This document shows positions 7,840 to 14,427 of a DNA stretch of 51,204 nucleotides, one piece after another (positions within the stretch are counted from its first letter, which is position 1; each line of letters starts with the position of its first letter). The DNA lies in assembly GCA_027886905.1 (NCBI GenBank), contig JAPCJO010000009.1, positions 1-51,204 on the forward strand, read 5' to 3'. The translations under genes and the position numbers were made by a program. The DNA comes from Nitrososphaerota archaeon. Lineage in GTDB: Archaea > Thermoproteota > Nitrososphaeria > Nitrososphaerales > Gagatemarchaeaceae. A model generated the notes under the pieces. That model was not told the origin of the DNA. It ran no database searches and worked only from the letters and a program-made list of their open reading frames with translations.

Positions 7840-8241
7840 TTAGAAGTTTAGACTGTTGAGTCGATTCGGGTTGTTAGTCTTCGACTCTATGGGGACGAGC
7901 TCGCGAGAGATCAGCCGATGCAGTTCTACGTACTTTGCGATGAAGTCGGCGCCCTTCGGCGTAGCCAGGTAGACGACGTTATCCGCCTCGTGAACGGAGT
8001 CCAGCAGCCCCGTCTCGGTTAGCTTCCCAATCATCCTCGTGGCGACGATGCTGTTGACGTTCGCGTGGAGCATGATGTGGCTCTTGCTGGAAGAGGACCT
8101 GCAACTGTTCAGGATGTCCGCCATGACGTCGAGCCGCCCTCGATTCTTGGCGGGTGATTGCTTGGGCGCGACGGCCTCCACTGGCGCAAGGCCGTATTGT
8201 GCGTCCGTCTGAGCTTGCCGCGCGTGCTGTAGTGACTGCAT
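7840..8241 (-). CDS. Winged-helix regulator, ArnR1-like (HTH_45 type)
   Basis: This is a 133-aa predicted DNA-binding protein. After a 35-residue variable N-terminus comes the pattern seen in archaeal ArnR1-like winged helices: R-L-D-x-M-A-D-I-L, then K-S-H-I-M-x-x-A-N-V-N as recognition region, G-L-L at the end of the wing and T-P-K-G-A-D-F before a terminal helix. A related protein is encoded at 39797-40111. Proteins of this type are small transcription regulators in Thermoproteota and Nitrososphaeria. A TATA-like TTCTAATC about 30 nt upstream supports the chosen ATG. Neighbouring KaiC-like genes are plausible targets. Confidence 0.78.
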   Translation of the reverse strand: MQSLQHARQAQTDAQYGLAPVEAVAPKQSPAKNRGRLDVMADILNSCRSSSSKSHIMLHANVNSIVATRMIGKLTETGLLDSVHEADNVVYLATPKGADFIAKYVELHRLISRELVPIESKTNNPNRLNSLNF

Positions 8242-8437
8242 CCTAGCGGAGGAGTTGTGAGGAGGCGATTAGAACGGGTGTCGTGCAACAGCGGTGCATG
8301 CGACAGGGGGTGCCAGTCTGTAACATTGTGCGTTGCACCAACCCCCGACCGGCCCTCGCGCAAAAAGGTCTGCAAACAGCCTGCGAACGGGTCGGCAAGC
8401 TCGTCGGAACTGAAAGCTCCCGCAATCCGTGGGCCGA
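8242..8437 (-). other. Intergenic stretch, 196 bp
   Basis: This stretch lies between the stop of the KaiC-like pseudo-ATPase and the start of the HTH_45 gene. It holds the TATA-like box of the latter (about 8267-8275) and short self-complementary pieces such as GTGCGTTGCAC. I see no gene in it. Confidence 0.4.
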
Positions 8438-9214
8438 CTAGCCTATTCTGGCGGTCGTCTCTACGACCAGGCCGTCGTTCTGCACCACGTGCCTGAAGGT
8501 CTTGGCTTTTGGCAGGATCCTGCGCATCTTCTGTATCTCCACCTCGCCTTCGGTCTGCTGGAAGCCATCCACGTGCTTGAAGGACAGGACGCCGTCAACC
8601 AGGTTCTTGAGGAACGTCACCTGCTTCTCGTCGTGCGCCCCTTGGAGCATGAGAACGAAGTGGACGCCGCCGTACTTGTGGATGGCGTTCACCCAGAAGA
8701 GCATCAGGTCGTTGATCTCCTGGGGCGAATACTGGTTCATGAGGTACGAGATGTTGAGGATGCTCCACCTCTCGTCCTTCAGGTGCGTAAGAAAGTCCCT
8801 GGTCAGGTTGCCCAGCCCCGCTGCGGAGAGGTTGAGCGCCTGCTCGTTCGGGGGGCGGGGCATCAGGCTCACCAGCCCTTGCAAGGCAGGGGAGAACAGC
8901 CTCACGAACTGGAGGCTTCCGTCGTCGACGAACCTCTCAAGGTTCCAGCCGTAGAGGTCGGTGTCCTGCTCTATCTCGGTGCTCGACGTCTCAGAGGTGT
9001 AGTAGACCGCCTTCCCCTTTTTCAAGAGGTGACTGAAGATCGCCTGCTGCGCGAAGGTCGCGTAGTAGGTGCCCGGCTGGCCCGTAAGGATGTACACGCT
9101 GTCCTGGGGCAGTCCGCCGCCAGTTACGAATTCGAGGCCGGGGATTCCGAGGTTGCTTAGCTTGACCTGATTCTCCGCGGTTCGGATTTCAGGCCGCGGA
9201 TTCGCGGGAAGCAT
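8438..9214 (-). CDS. KaiC-like protein with degenerate Walker motifs (predicted pseudo-ATPase)
   Basis: This 258-aa protein has the overall KaiC layout: an N-terminal L-G-I-P-G-L-E-x-x-x-G-G-G-L, a strand and loop at the P-loop position, Y-Y-T-S-E-T after it, and a late G-A-H-D-E-K-Q-V motif shared with its neighbours. The P-loop reads GQPGTYYA (residues 45-52), so the essential Lys and Thr/Ser are replaced by Tyr and Ala. The Walker B strand reads WSILNIS, with no Asp. ATP hydrolysis therefore looks impossible by the standard mechanism. It may act as a regulatory partner of the active KaiC proteins nearby. Its promoter carries an inverted repeat at 9217-9237. Confidence 0.82.
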   Translation of the reverse strand: MLPANPRPEIRTAENQVKLSNLGIPGLEFVTGGGLPQDSVYILTGQPGTYYATFAQQAIFSHLLKKGKAVYYTSETSSTEIEQDTDLYGWNLERFVDDGSLQFVRLFSPALQGLVSLMPRPPNEQALNLSAAGLGNLTRDFLTHLKDERWSILNISYLMNQYSPQEINDLMLFWVNAIHKYGGVHFVLMLQGAHDEKQVTFLKNLVDGVLSFKHVDGFQQTEGEVEIQKMRRILPKAKTFRHVVQNDGLVVETTARIG

Positions 9215-9216
9215 CT

Positions 9217-9237
9217 GCTAACTGGCTTCTAGTTAGC
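9217..9237 (-). promoter_or_regulatory. Inverted repeat in the promoter of the KaiC-like pseudo-ATPase gene
   Basis: GCTAACT and AGTTAGC are separated by 7 bp and end 3 nt before the ATG. A TATA-like GATAAAAG (minus strand, about 9243-9250) lies directly upstream. The repeat would cover the start of transcription, so it is a candidate operator. Confidence 0.45.
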
Positions 9238-9304
9238 CGCAGCTTTTATCTATCGTAGTCGCTGAAATCCAGATTCGAGGTCCATCCGTCGGCGTTTGTC
9301 GGGA

Positions 9305-10108
9305 CTACTTCACGGCGTGGTAGAGCTCGACAGCCCGGTTGAGGGCCGTCATGTCCTTGTCGTTCCCGGCCTTCGCGATCTCTCCTCCGAGGATTCCCTT
9401 GATTCTGTTCCTGAGGCTCCGCTCTTCGAGCTCCTCCAGGCCTAGGAAGTCGCCCGCGGCTCGGAACCGCTCATCGCCCCAGGCGTGTATGGCCTCCTTG
9501 GTGAGCTTCTCGATGTGTTTGGAGTCGTAGCCGTCGAGAAGGAGCATCAACCGGGGCAGGAAGCGCTCGTTCTCGTAGCTAGGGTCCTGGTACATCTTGA
9601 GGATCTTCTCGTTGAAGACAGGCCGCGCCATCTCGAGGGCGCTGTTCCCTCCCTTCGAGAGTATCAAGAACAAGAGGCCGAGACTGGCCCTCGCGGAAGC
9701 CGGATTGTCGAGGTCCTTGGCAATCTCCTGCATGAGCAGGTAGACCCTGATCCTGACGTCGCCCGTCCATGCCTTGATGTCGGGCGAGAGTTCGTAGAGG
9801 ATAGGTTTCATCCCCTCGAGGGTATCCGCCCTCGAGTGAGGCCCGTGGCGGGAGACCATTTCCGCGAAGGCCCTGTCGTACTTCTTCATGAGCATCTCTT
9901 TTTCGACGGTTTTTACTTTTGAACTACTGGAGCTGCCTCGCTGTTTCTCCGGCACGCCAGGGAGGGCGCCCACCTCTCCAATCGGTTCCGACTTGTTTCG
10001 CCCCTTTGAAATTATTGCAACTGCGGCCATCAGCCCCTCGCCGATTCCGGTGAGTATTTTCAAGGACTGAACATCCGTATGGATTGCGGGCCCAGATTTA
10101 ACATGCAT
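9305..10108 (-). CDS. Predicted helical cytosolic protein, unknown function
   Basis: This is a 267-aa protein without signal peptide or membrane helix. Residues 1-70 are low-complexity with a serine run (R-G-S-S-S-S-S-K). Residues 75-265 appear almost wholly alpha-helical with repeated Leu spacing, which could be a HEAT-like or four-helix arrangement. No family was recognised and no catalytic motif is apparent. It lies between the KaiC-like block and the pilin block, all on the minus strand. The upstream gap (10109-10256) is AT-richer and holds an inverted repeat CCACAA-N10-TTGTGG at 10193-10214, which may terminate the pilin transcript. Confidence 0.6.
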   Translation of the reverse strand: MHVKSGPAIHTDVQSLKILTGIGEGLMAAVAIISKGRNKSEPIGEVGALPGVPEKQRGSSSSSKVKTVEKEMLMKKYDRAFAEMVSRHGPHSRADTLEGMKPILYELSPDIKAWTGDVRIRVYLLMQEIAKDLDNPASARASLGLLFLILSKGGNSALEMARPVFNEKILKMYQDPSYENERFLPRLMLLLDGYDSKHIEKLTKEAIHAWGDERFRAAGDFLGLEELEERSLRNRIKGILGGEIAKAGNDKDMTALNRAVELYHAVK

Positions 10109-10256
10109 GAATATGTGGTCTACTTAGAATTTCCATTTGGAAGGAAATCGCGCCCAAGTATTGCACTTTGTGTCGCATAAGCAGCGAGAATCCCACAACT
10201 TGGGAAAATTGTGGTTCTTCCGCCTCTTGTCTGCGAAAAGCGCAAACTCCGGTGGC

Positions 10257-10787
10257 CTATTGACTGCTTCCTGCAGTTATGGTGTAGGCGAACAGCCCGC
10301 CAGTCTTGGTCACGAACTTTAGCACGTTCGACGAACCGCCGGTGATGCCTGAGGGGAGTCCGGTGTACCCTCCGTGGCCGGACGTGAAGCCACCGCTGTC
10401 AATGATGAGGAACGTGGCGTCCTGGTTCGTGGAGAGGTTGATCGGGGTCGTTGCGAGAGTGCCGGCAGCCGTCAGCGGGACTCCATTGAAAAGCACCGAG
10501 TCCAGCGTGATCGAGCTACCGCCGACGTTCTTGATGGAGACGATCAGGCAAGGAGCGGTCACGGTGGTGTTACCGCCGCAGGTGATGGACGCGCCGGTCA
10601 AGGGAGTGAAGGAGTACGCAGTAAGCTCGATCTGCTGGGCCGCCTGCTGCCCTCCGCCCTGGGTGAGGCCGTTGCTGATCCCGCTGACGAACACGTAGAC
10701 GATGACACCTGCGGAGACCGTGATCGCGATCAGCAGAAGAGTTGCGATGATGGGCGAGACGCCGACCGACCTCTTCCTCGGGTTCAT
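10257..10787 (-). CDS. Archaeal type IV pilin-like protein
   Basis: This 176-aa protein begins with a short basic leader and the archaeal pilin N-terminus (K-R-S-V-G-V-S-P-I-I-A-T-L-L-L), then a hydrophobic helix and a beta-rich ectodomain. Class III signal peptides of this kind are cut by the membrane prepilin peptidase, which is not in this window, leaving the helix to polymerise. The ATG at 10787 is chosen over upstream in-frame starts because it puts the basic leader at the N-terminus and lies about 27 nt after a TATA box. Upstream of that box is the 13-bp palindrome shared with two other pilin promoters. The ectodomain has two cysteines (I-T-C-G-G and A-P-C-L-I) that could form a disulphide. 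Confidence 0.88.
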   Translation of the reverse strand: MNPRKRSVGVSPIIATLLLIAITVSAGVIVYVFVSGISNGLTQGGGQQAAQQIELTAYSFTPLTGASITCGGNTTVTAPCLIVSIKNVGGSSITLDSVLFNGVPLTAAGTLATTPINLSTNQDATFLIIDSGGFTSGHGGYTGLPSGITGGSSNVLKFVTKTGGLFAYTITAGSSQ

Positions 10788-10810
10788 GGACTGGTTGAGC
10801 GTCGGGGCGA

Positions 10811-10836
10811 ATATAAGCCGGTTGAAGAAGTTGTTC
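10811..10836 (-). promoter_or_regulatory. Pilin promoter: TATA box plus 13-bp palindrome (site 1)
   Basis: On the minus strand GAACAACTTCTTC (10836-10824) is followed after 6 bp by CTTATAT (10817-10811), about 27 nt before the ATG of the pilin at 10787. The same arrangement recurs at sites 2-4 (12129-12155, 13552-13578 and 26137-26163). Confidence 0.65.
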
Positions 10837-10984
10837 GCCCGCGCGGCCCCATCCTTTGGAAATCGGAGAGGCGAGGACGCCGTTGAAAACTCGACATGTG
10901 CAAGAGTAGTCGCGCTCGAATCTGGGCAAAATGTTGCCGACTCTTGCGGGAGAAGAAAACGAGGGAGCAGCCGGCAGCCTGGTA

Positions 10985-11653
10985 TTACCCAGTTCTGCCA
11001 GCTACGATTGTGAACACCGCGACTCCGCCGTTCGCCGTCACGATCTTGACTTGGTGACTCGTCCCAGACGTCACGGCTGCGTTCAGCCCGATGACTAGCT
11101 GGTTCGTGGATTGTGCCGCCAAGGTCAGGGTTGGAGTCTGAGTGCTGGCCATGTTGAGGCAAATGACGGTGTTGCAAGTTGTCGCGCTAGCCGTGTTCGT
11201 CCCGCAGGCGGCGGTGGCTCCCGACGTGGCTACGCCCGTCGCGGACGTGTACGCGGCCAGGGTGGTGCTCGTGGGGACGACGGCGAAGCAATTCCCGCCC
11301 GAAGTCGGCACCAAGAGATATTGGTCGTAGACTGGCGCGCCAGTCGTGTACCATTGGGTGAGCGCGGTCCCGTCGAAGTAGATCGAGCTGATAGTCAGGG
11401 AGGAGCTGCCGGTGTTCTCTAGGAACACGTCGGCTACGACGCCGTTGGACGTCGCGGAAGTGCCGCTTATGCCCGAGAAGGTGTAAGCTTGGAGCTGGAG
11501 CTGCTGAGACACCTGCGAGCCGCCCCCGCTTGTGAGGCCGCCCGCGAGGCTGTTGACGTAGACGTATACGATGATGCCCGCCGCGACGGCGATGGCGATG
11601 AGCAGGAGTGTTGCGATGATTGGCGAGACTGCTCGTCTGTGTGTGAACTTCAT
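10985..11653 (-). CDS. Archaeal type IV pilin-like protein
   Basis: This is a 222-aa pilin with the leader M-K-F-T-H-R-R-A and the core V-S-P-I-I-A-T-L-L-L-I-A-I-A-V-A-A. The hydrophobic helix is followed by a Ser/Thr-rich beta ectodomain with several cysteines in the middle and an end motif T-S-H-Q-V-K-I-V that recurs in its neighbours. The ATG at 11653 is 2 nt downstream of the stop of the 11656-12105 pilin, so the two form an operon. The DNA encoding its N-terminal helix is nearly identical over 113 bp to that of the partner gene, while the ectodomains differ strongly. Confidence 0.88.
   Translation of the reverse strand: MKFTHRRAVSPIIATLLLIAIAVAAGIIVYVYVNSLAGGLTSGGGSQVSQQLQLQAYTFSGISGTSATSNGVVADVFLENTGSSSLTISSIYFDGTALTQWYTTGAPVYDQYLLVPTSGGNCFAVVPTSTTLAAYTSATGVATSGATAACGTNTASATTCNTVICLNMASTQTPTLTLAAQSTNQLVIGLNAAVTSGTSHQVKIVTANGGVAVFTIVAGRTG
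11511..11623 (-). repeat. 113-bp duplicated pilin N-terminal cassette, copy A
   Basis: This segment matches 11963-12075 at all but one position (G at 11519 versus A at 11971). It encodes the end of the class III signal region, the hydrophobic helix and the first ectodomain residues of the 10985 pilin. Confidence 0.85.
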
Positions 11654-11655
11654 TT

Positions 11656-12105
11656 CTAGCCGGACCTCCCTGCGATTATCGTCATGACAGCCGTACCTCC
11701 ATCCGTCGTGAGGATCTTCAGCGTGTGGCTTGTGCCCGAGGTGATGCCGCTCGTGGTGAGGGTGAACTGACAGGTGCTCGTCGGCGCGATTGAGGTGCCG
11801 GTGGCGCATCCTGCCGGAGTACCCGTCCCGCTGAGGGTTGCGACTTGACCGTCGAAGAAGATGTTGCTGATCGAGATTGAGCCGGAGCCGACGTCCCTGA
11901 TCGTGATGACCGGGGCCGCGAGCGCGTTGAAGTTGTAGGCGTCCATCGATATCTGGTCTGAGACCTGCGAACCGCCCCCGCTTGTGAGGCCGCCCGCGAG
12001 GCTGTTGACGTAGACGTATACGATGATGCCCGCCGCGACGGCGATGGCGATGAGCAGGAGTGTTGCGATGATTGGATCAACTGCTTTTCGTGCAGTCATT
12101 TTCAT
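11656..12105 (-). CDS. Archaeal type IV pilin-like protein
   Basis: This 149-aa pilin is the first gene of a two-gene operon. The leader M-K-M-T-A-R-K-A is followed by V-D-P-I-I-A-T-L-L-L; the Asp replaces the Ser found at this position in its sisters, a change close to the expected cleavage site. The ATG at 12105 lies about 27 nt downstream of a TATA box, which fits a leaderless message; an ATG at 12099 is a near alternative. The ectodomain is short and beta-rich, ending T-S-H-T-L-K-I-L-T-T-D-G-G. The promoter carries the shared palindrome. Its closest relative in sequence is the pilin at 13043-13528, also first in a two-gene operon. Confidence 0.88.
   Translation of the reverse strand: MKMTARKAVDPIIATLLLIAIAVAAGIIVYVYVNSLAGGLTSGGGSQVSDQISMDAYNFNALAAPVITIRDVGSGSISISNIFFDGQVATLSGTGTPAGCATGTSIAPTSTCQFTLTTSGITSGTSHTLKILTTDGGTAVMTIIAGRSG
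11963..12075 (-). repeat. 113-bp duplicated pilin N-terminal cassette, copy B
   Basis: This is the partner of 11511-11623, differing at one base. It lies in the 11656 pilin gene. The flanking coding sequences are unrelated at the DNA level, so the identity is confined to the helix-coding segment. Confidence 0.85.
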
Positions 12106-12128
12106 TAGTATGACACGCCCCTCCACGG

Positions 12129-12155
12129 TATATAATGCGGGTGAACAACTTCTTC
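12129..12155 (-). promoter_or_regulatory. Pilin promoter: TATA box plus 13-bp palindrome (site 2)
   Basis: On the minus strand GAAGAAGTTGTTC (12155-12143) is followed by ACCCGC and then ATTATATA (12136-12129), about 27 nt before the ATG at 12105. One arm of the palindrome carries a mismatch. Confidence 0.65.
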
Positions 12156-12423
12156 AATTCTTGAGCTGATTCCCATGGGAGCGAAGGTTGCTGGATAGCA
12201 AGGAAGCGCGGTTCCGGAAACCTTGCTAGCTTTTCTAAGGACTTTCAAGAGTGGCATCATGGCGTCCGCCCTCCGACTCTGAGTCGCGAAAGATCCAGGA
12301 GACATTTCGACTTGAGCCGGAACCGAGCGACCGCATTTAACATCAATAGTCATTCAAGTCCAGATTACGCATCCACTAGGTGGTCGCTTTCGCTAGGCGA
12401 GCCGGACGAGGCTGCCTTCGTGT
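12156..12423. other. Intergenic region between two pilin operons
   Basis: This stretch separates the stop at 12424 from the promoter at 12129-12155. It contains a 48-bp element (12323-12370) repeated at 13751-13798. A minus-strand frame reads through part of it, but it is not convincing as a gene: it lacks a family match and overlaps the pilin promoter. A small RNA or long upstream regulatory region is possible. Confidence 0.4.
12323..12370. repeat. 48-bp upstream element, copy 1
   Basis: This starts CCGAGCGACCGCATTTAACA and ends GTCCAGATTACGC. It differs from the copy at 13751-13798 at only 2 of 48 positions. Each copy sits about 190-200 bp upstream of the TATA box of a two-gene pilin operon, although the DNA in between has diverged. 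Confidence 0.75.
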
Positions 12424-13038
12424 CTAGCCTGTTCTGCCGGAGGTGACTCCGAACACGTAGGTCGCACCAGTGGTACTCACGACCTTGACCGTGTGCGAGG
12501 TGCCTGGCGTAACCGCCGCGCTGAAGGTTATCACGACTTGTCCCACGCTTCCGGCCGTGTAGGACGTGTCCGTGGTCGCCGCGGTGAAGCAGATGGTCGC
12601 TGCGGCCGACGCGCCCGCCGTGCAGGCGGTTGTGGCCAGGTCGTTCACGGTCGTCGTCGAAGGCGCGGTGTAGGCATTGTTGTTTATCCCCGAGAGCGCC
12701 GTGTTAGCGGTGAACGGCGTCGATAGCGTCATCAGGGCGCCGTCGTAATATACTGCGCTGATGGTCGTCGAGGACGAGCCTGAATTCAGCAGGAAGAGCT
12801 CGAGGACCTGCCCGGTGCATCCGCAGGCAGTCCCGCTGTTCGGTGCCGGTGGACTAAGCGCGAAGTTGTAGCTTTGCATCTGGAGGCGCTCGGTCGTCTG
12901 CGCCCCCCCGCCTTGGGTGAGGCCGCCGGCGAGGCTGTTCACGAAGACGTAGACTATTATGGCCGCGGCCACCGCGATGGCGATCAGGAGCAGCGTCGCG
13001 ATGATGGGCGAGATGGCCTTCTTTCTCTGGAATTTCAT
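12424..13038 (-). CDS. Archaeal type IV pilin-like protein
   Basis: This is a 204-aa pilin, second gene of an operon with a 4-nt gap to the pilin at 13043. The leader is M-K-F-Q-R-K-K-A and the core is I-S-P-I-I-A-T-L-L-L-I-A-I-A. The ectodomain begins with a C-G-C-T-G cysteine pair (also C-G-C-A in the 13866 pilin) and continues through V-L-E-L-F-L-L-N-S-G, Y-Y-D-G-A-L and an end motif T-S-H-T-V-K-V-V-S-T-T-G-A. These features make it a close relative of the 13866 pilin. It was probably duplicated together with its operon partner. Confidence 0.88.
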   Translation of the reverse strand: MKFQRKKAISPIIATLLLIAIAVAAAIIVYVFVNSLAGGLTQGGGAQTTERLQMQSYNFALSPPAPNSGTACGCTGQVLELFLLNSGSSSTTISAVYYDGALMTLSTPFTANTALSGINNNAYTAPSTTTVNDLATTACTAGASAAATICFTAATTDTSYTAGSVGQVVITFSAAVTPGTSHTVKVVSTTGATYVFGVTSGRTG

Positions 13039-13042
13039 GTGT

Positions 13043-13528
13043 CTATCCGGACCTCCCTGCGATTATCGTGAACGTGAAGGTCCCTCCGTCAGAAGTCTCG
13101 ACTCTGACGATGTGCGAGGTTCCAACTGTCTGCGCCGCCGTCGCGAGAGTGACCTGCGTGTATGAGCCCGTGGTGCACACCGAGGGAAGAGTGGTGGCCG
13201 AGCACCCTCCCGCCGTTGTGAGGGTGGCTCCGGCGGTGCACGTTACACCGCTCGCTTGACAGAGATTGCCGTCGAAGTAGATGGCGCTGATGGTGATTGA
13301 CGAACTGCCCACGTTCCGAAGCACCATCACCGGCGCCGTGCCTGCCGATGGATATGTGTAGGCGTCCATCGAGATCTGGTCGGCGACCTGCTGCCCGCCC
13401 TGCTGCGTGAGGTTACCAGAGAGGCTATTGACGAAGACGTAGACGATTATGCCGGCTGCAACGGCTATGGCTATCAAAAGCAGGGTCGCTATGATTGGCG
13501 ATACCGCTTTCCGTGCAGTCACTTGCAT
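13043..13528 (-). CDS. Archaeal type IV pilin-like protein
   Basis: This is a 161-aa pilin, first gene of a two-gene operon. The leader is M-Q-V-T-A-R-K-A and the core is V-S-P-I-I-A-T-L-L-L. The ATG at 13528 is supported by a TATA box about 27 nt upstream. The ectodomain resembles that of the 11656 pilin: Q-I-S-M-D-A-Y follows the helix in both, then V-x-x-x-R-N/D-V-G-S and I-Y/F-F-D-G. Four cysteines occur in the central part. The promoter carries the best-conserved palindrome of the set, GAACAACTTGTTC on the minus strand. Confidence 0.88.
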   Translation of the reverse strand: MQVTARKAVSPIIATLLLIAIAVAAGIIVYVFVNSLSGNLTQQGGQQVADQISMDAYTYPSAGTAPVMVLRNVGSSSITISAIYFDGNLCQASGVTCTAGATLTTAGGCSATTLPSVCTTGSYTQVTLATAAQTVGTSHIVRVETSDGGTFTFTIIAGRSG

Positions 13529-13551
13529 AATCAATACACTGCCTTCCAGCG

Positions 13552-13578
13552 TATATAATGCGGGTGAACAAGTTGTTC
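13552..13578 (-). promoter_or_regulatory. Pilin promoter: TATA box plus 13-bp palindrome (site 3)
   Basis: On the minus strand GAACAACTTGTTC (13578-13566) is a perfect 6-1-6 palindrome. It is followed by ACCCGC and ATTATATA (13559-13552), about 27 nt before the ATG at 13528. Apart from the palindrome centre it is nearly identical to site 2 through the TATA box. Confidence 0.7.
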
Positions 13579-13865
13579 GAATCCTCCAGGGATTACTCCG
13601 TTCAGGGTGACCGCATGGCAACCGGTCAGAGGCTTGGCAAGGGCTGCGCTTGGTTTCCGAACGGACGCCGAAAGGTGGAGGGGCATCGCTCCGACCGACA
13701 CAACCTGCCGGCCTCGGACGATCCCGCTAGAAGCCATTGTATGCTCTGAGCCGAGCGACCGCATTTAACATCAATAGTCATTGCAGTCCAGATTACGCGT
13801 CTACTCAGGATTCGTTCCATCTTGAAACGAAGACCACCCCGGCTGGGCGAGACCTTCTATTTCCT
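13579..13865. other. Intergenic region downstream of the long pilus operon
   Basis: This is about 287 bp between the stop at 13866 and the promoter of the 13043 pilin. It holds the second copy of the 48-bp element (13751-13798). Short frames exist on both strands, but none looks like a gene. Confidence 0.4.
13751..13798. repeat. 48-bp upstream element, copy 2
   Basis: This is the partner of 12323-12370 with two differences. On the minus strand it contains TGTTAAATGC, which could serve as a weak promoter box. The purpose of the conservation is unknown. Confidence 0.75.
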
Positions 13866-14426
13866 CTAGCCGCTTATTCCCGCTTCGACCGTGAAGATGT
13901 TCTGCGCGCCCGTGGTACTGACGATCTTGACCGTATGCGCAGAATTGTAGGTCAAAGCTGTGGTGAACGTTATCACCACCTGCCCGACGCTCGTGACCGG
14001 GTACGAGCTCTGCTGGGTATTGGCCGAGAAATAGATGTCACCCGCGGCCGTCGAGGCGAGAGTCGTGGTCGAGGGCAGCAAGTAGAAGGCGTCGTTGACA
14101 AGTGGCGTATTGCTCGTCGGGGGCGTGCCAATGGCAAGAAGCGCGCCGTCGAAATAGACGGTGCTGATTATGGTCGAGGCTGGCCCCGGATTGAGAAAGT
14201 ACATCTCGAGGACCTCTTGGGCGCACCCGCAAGACCCCGGGCTGATCTCGAAGTTGAACGACTGGACGCTCATCTTCTCGGTCACAGACTGGCCTCCGCT
14301 CCTGGTGAGGTTGCCGGCGAGCCCTCCGACGAAGACATAGACTATGACGCCGGCGGAAACAGAGATGGCTATCAGGAGCAGCGTCGCGATGATCACGGAG
14401 ACGCCCCTCCTTCTCTGGAACTTCAA
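13866..14426 (-). CDS. Archaeal type IV pilin-like protein (last gene of the long pilus operon)
   Basis: This is a 186-aa pilin. The TTG at 14426 is chosen as start because it begins 1 nt after the stop of the 1191-aa protein and gives the leader L-K-F-Q-R-R-R-G, as in the M-K-F-Q leader of the 12424 pilin. An upstream ATG at 14480 would overlap the preceding gene by 53 nt. The core V-S-V-I-I-A-T-L-L-L-I-A-I-S is followed by a beta ectodomain with C-G-C-A, V-L-E-M-Y-F-L-N-P-G and V-Y-F-D-G-A-L. The gene ends the nine-gene run that starts at the secretion ATPase. Confidence 0.85.
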   Translation of the reverse strand: MKFQRRRGVSVIIATLLLIAISVSAGVIVYVFVGGLAGNLTRSGGQSVTEKMSVQSFNFEISPGSCGCAQEVLEMYFLNPGPASTIISTVYFDGALLAIGTPPTSNTPLVNDAFYLLPSTTTLASTAAGDIYFSANTQQSSYPVTSVGQVVITFTTALTYNSAHTVKIVSTTGAQNIFTVEAGISG

Positions 14427-14427
14427 A

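Noticed and set aside
12105-12353. 82-aa minus-strand frame between the pilin operons
   Set aside because: It runs across the TATA box and palindrome of the pilin gene and has no recognisable protein features. Its similarity to a frame at 13626-13820 comes only from the 48-bp DNA repeat.
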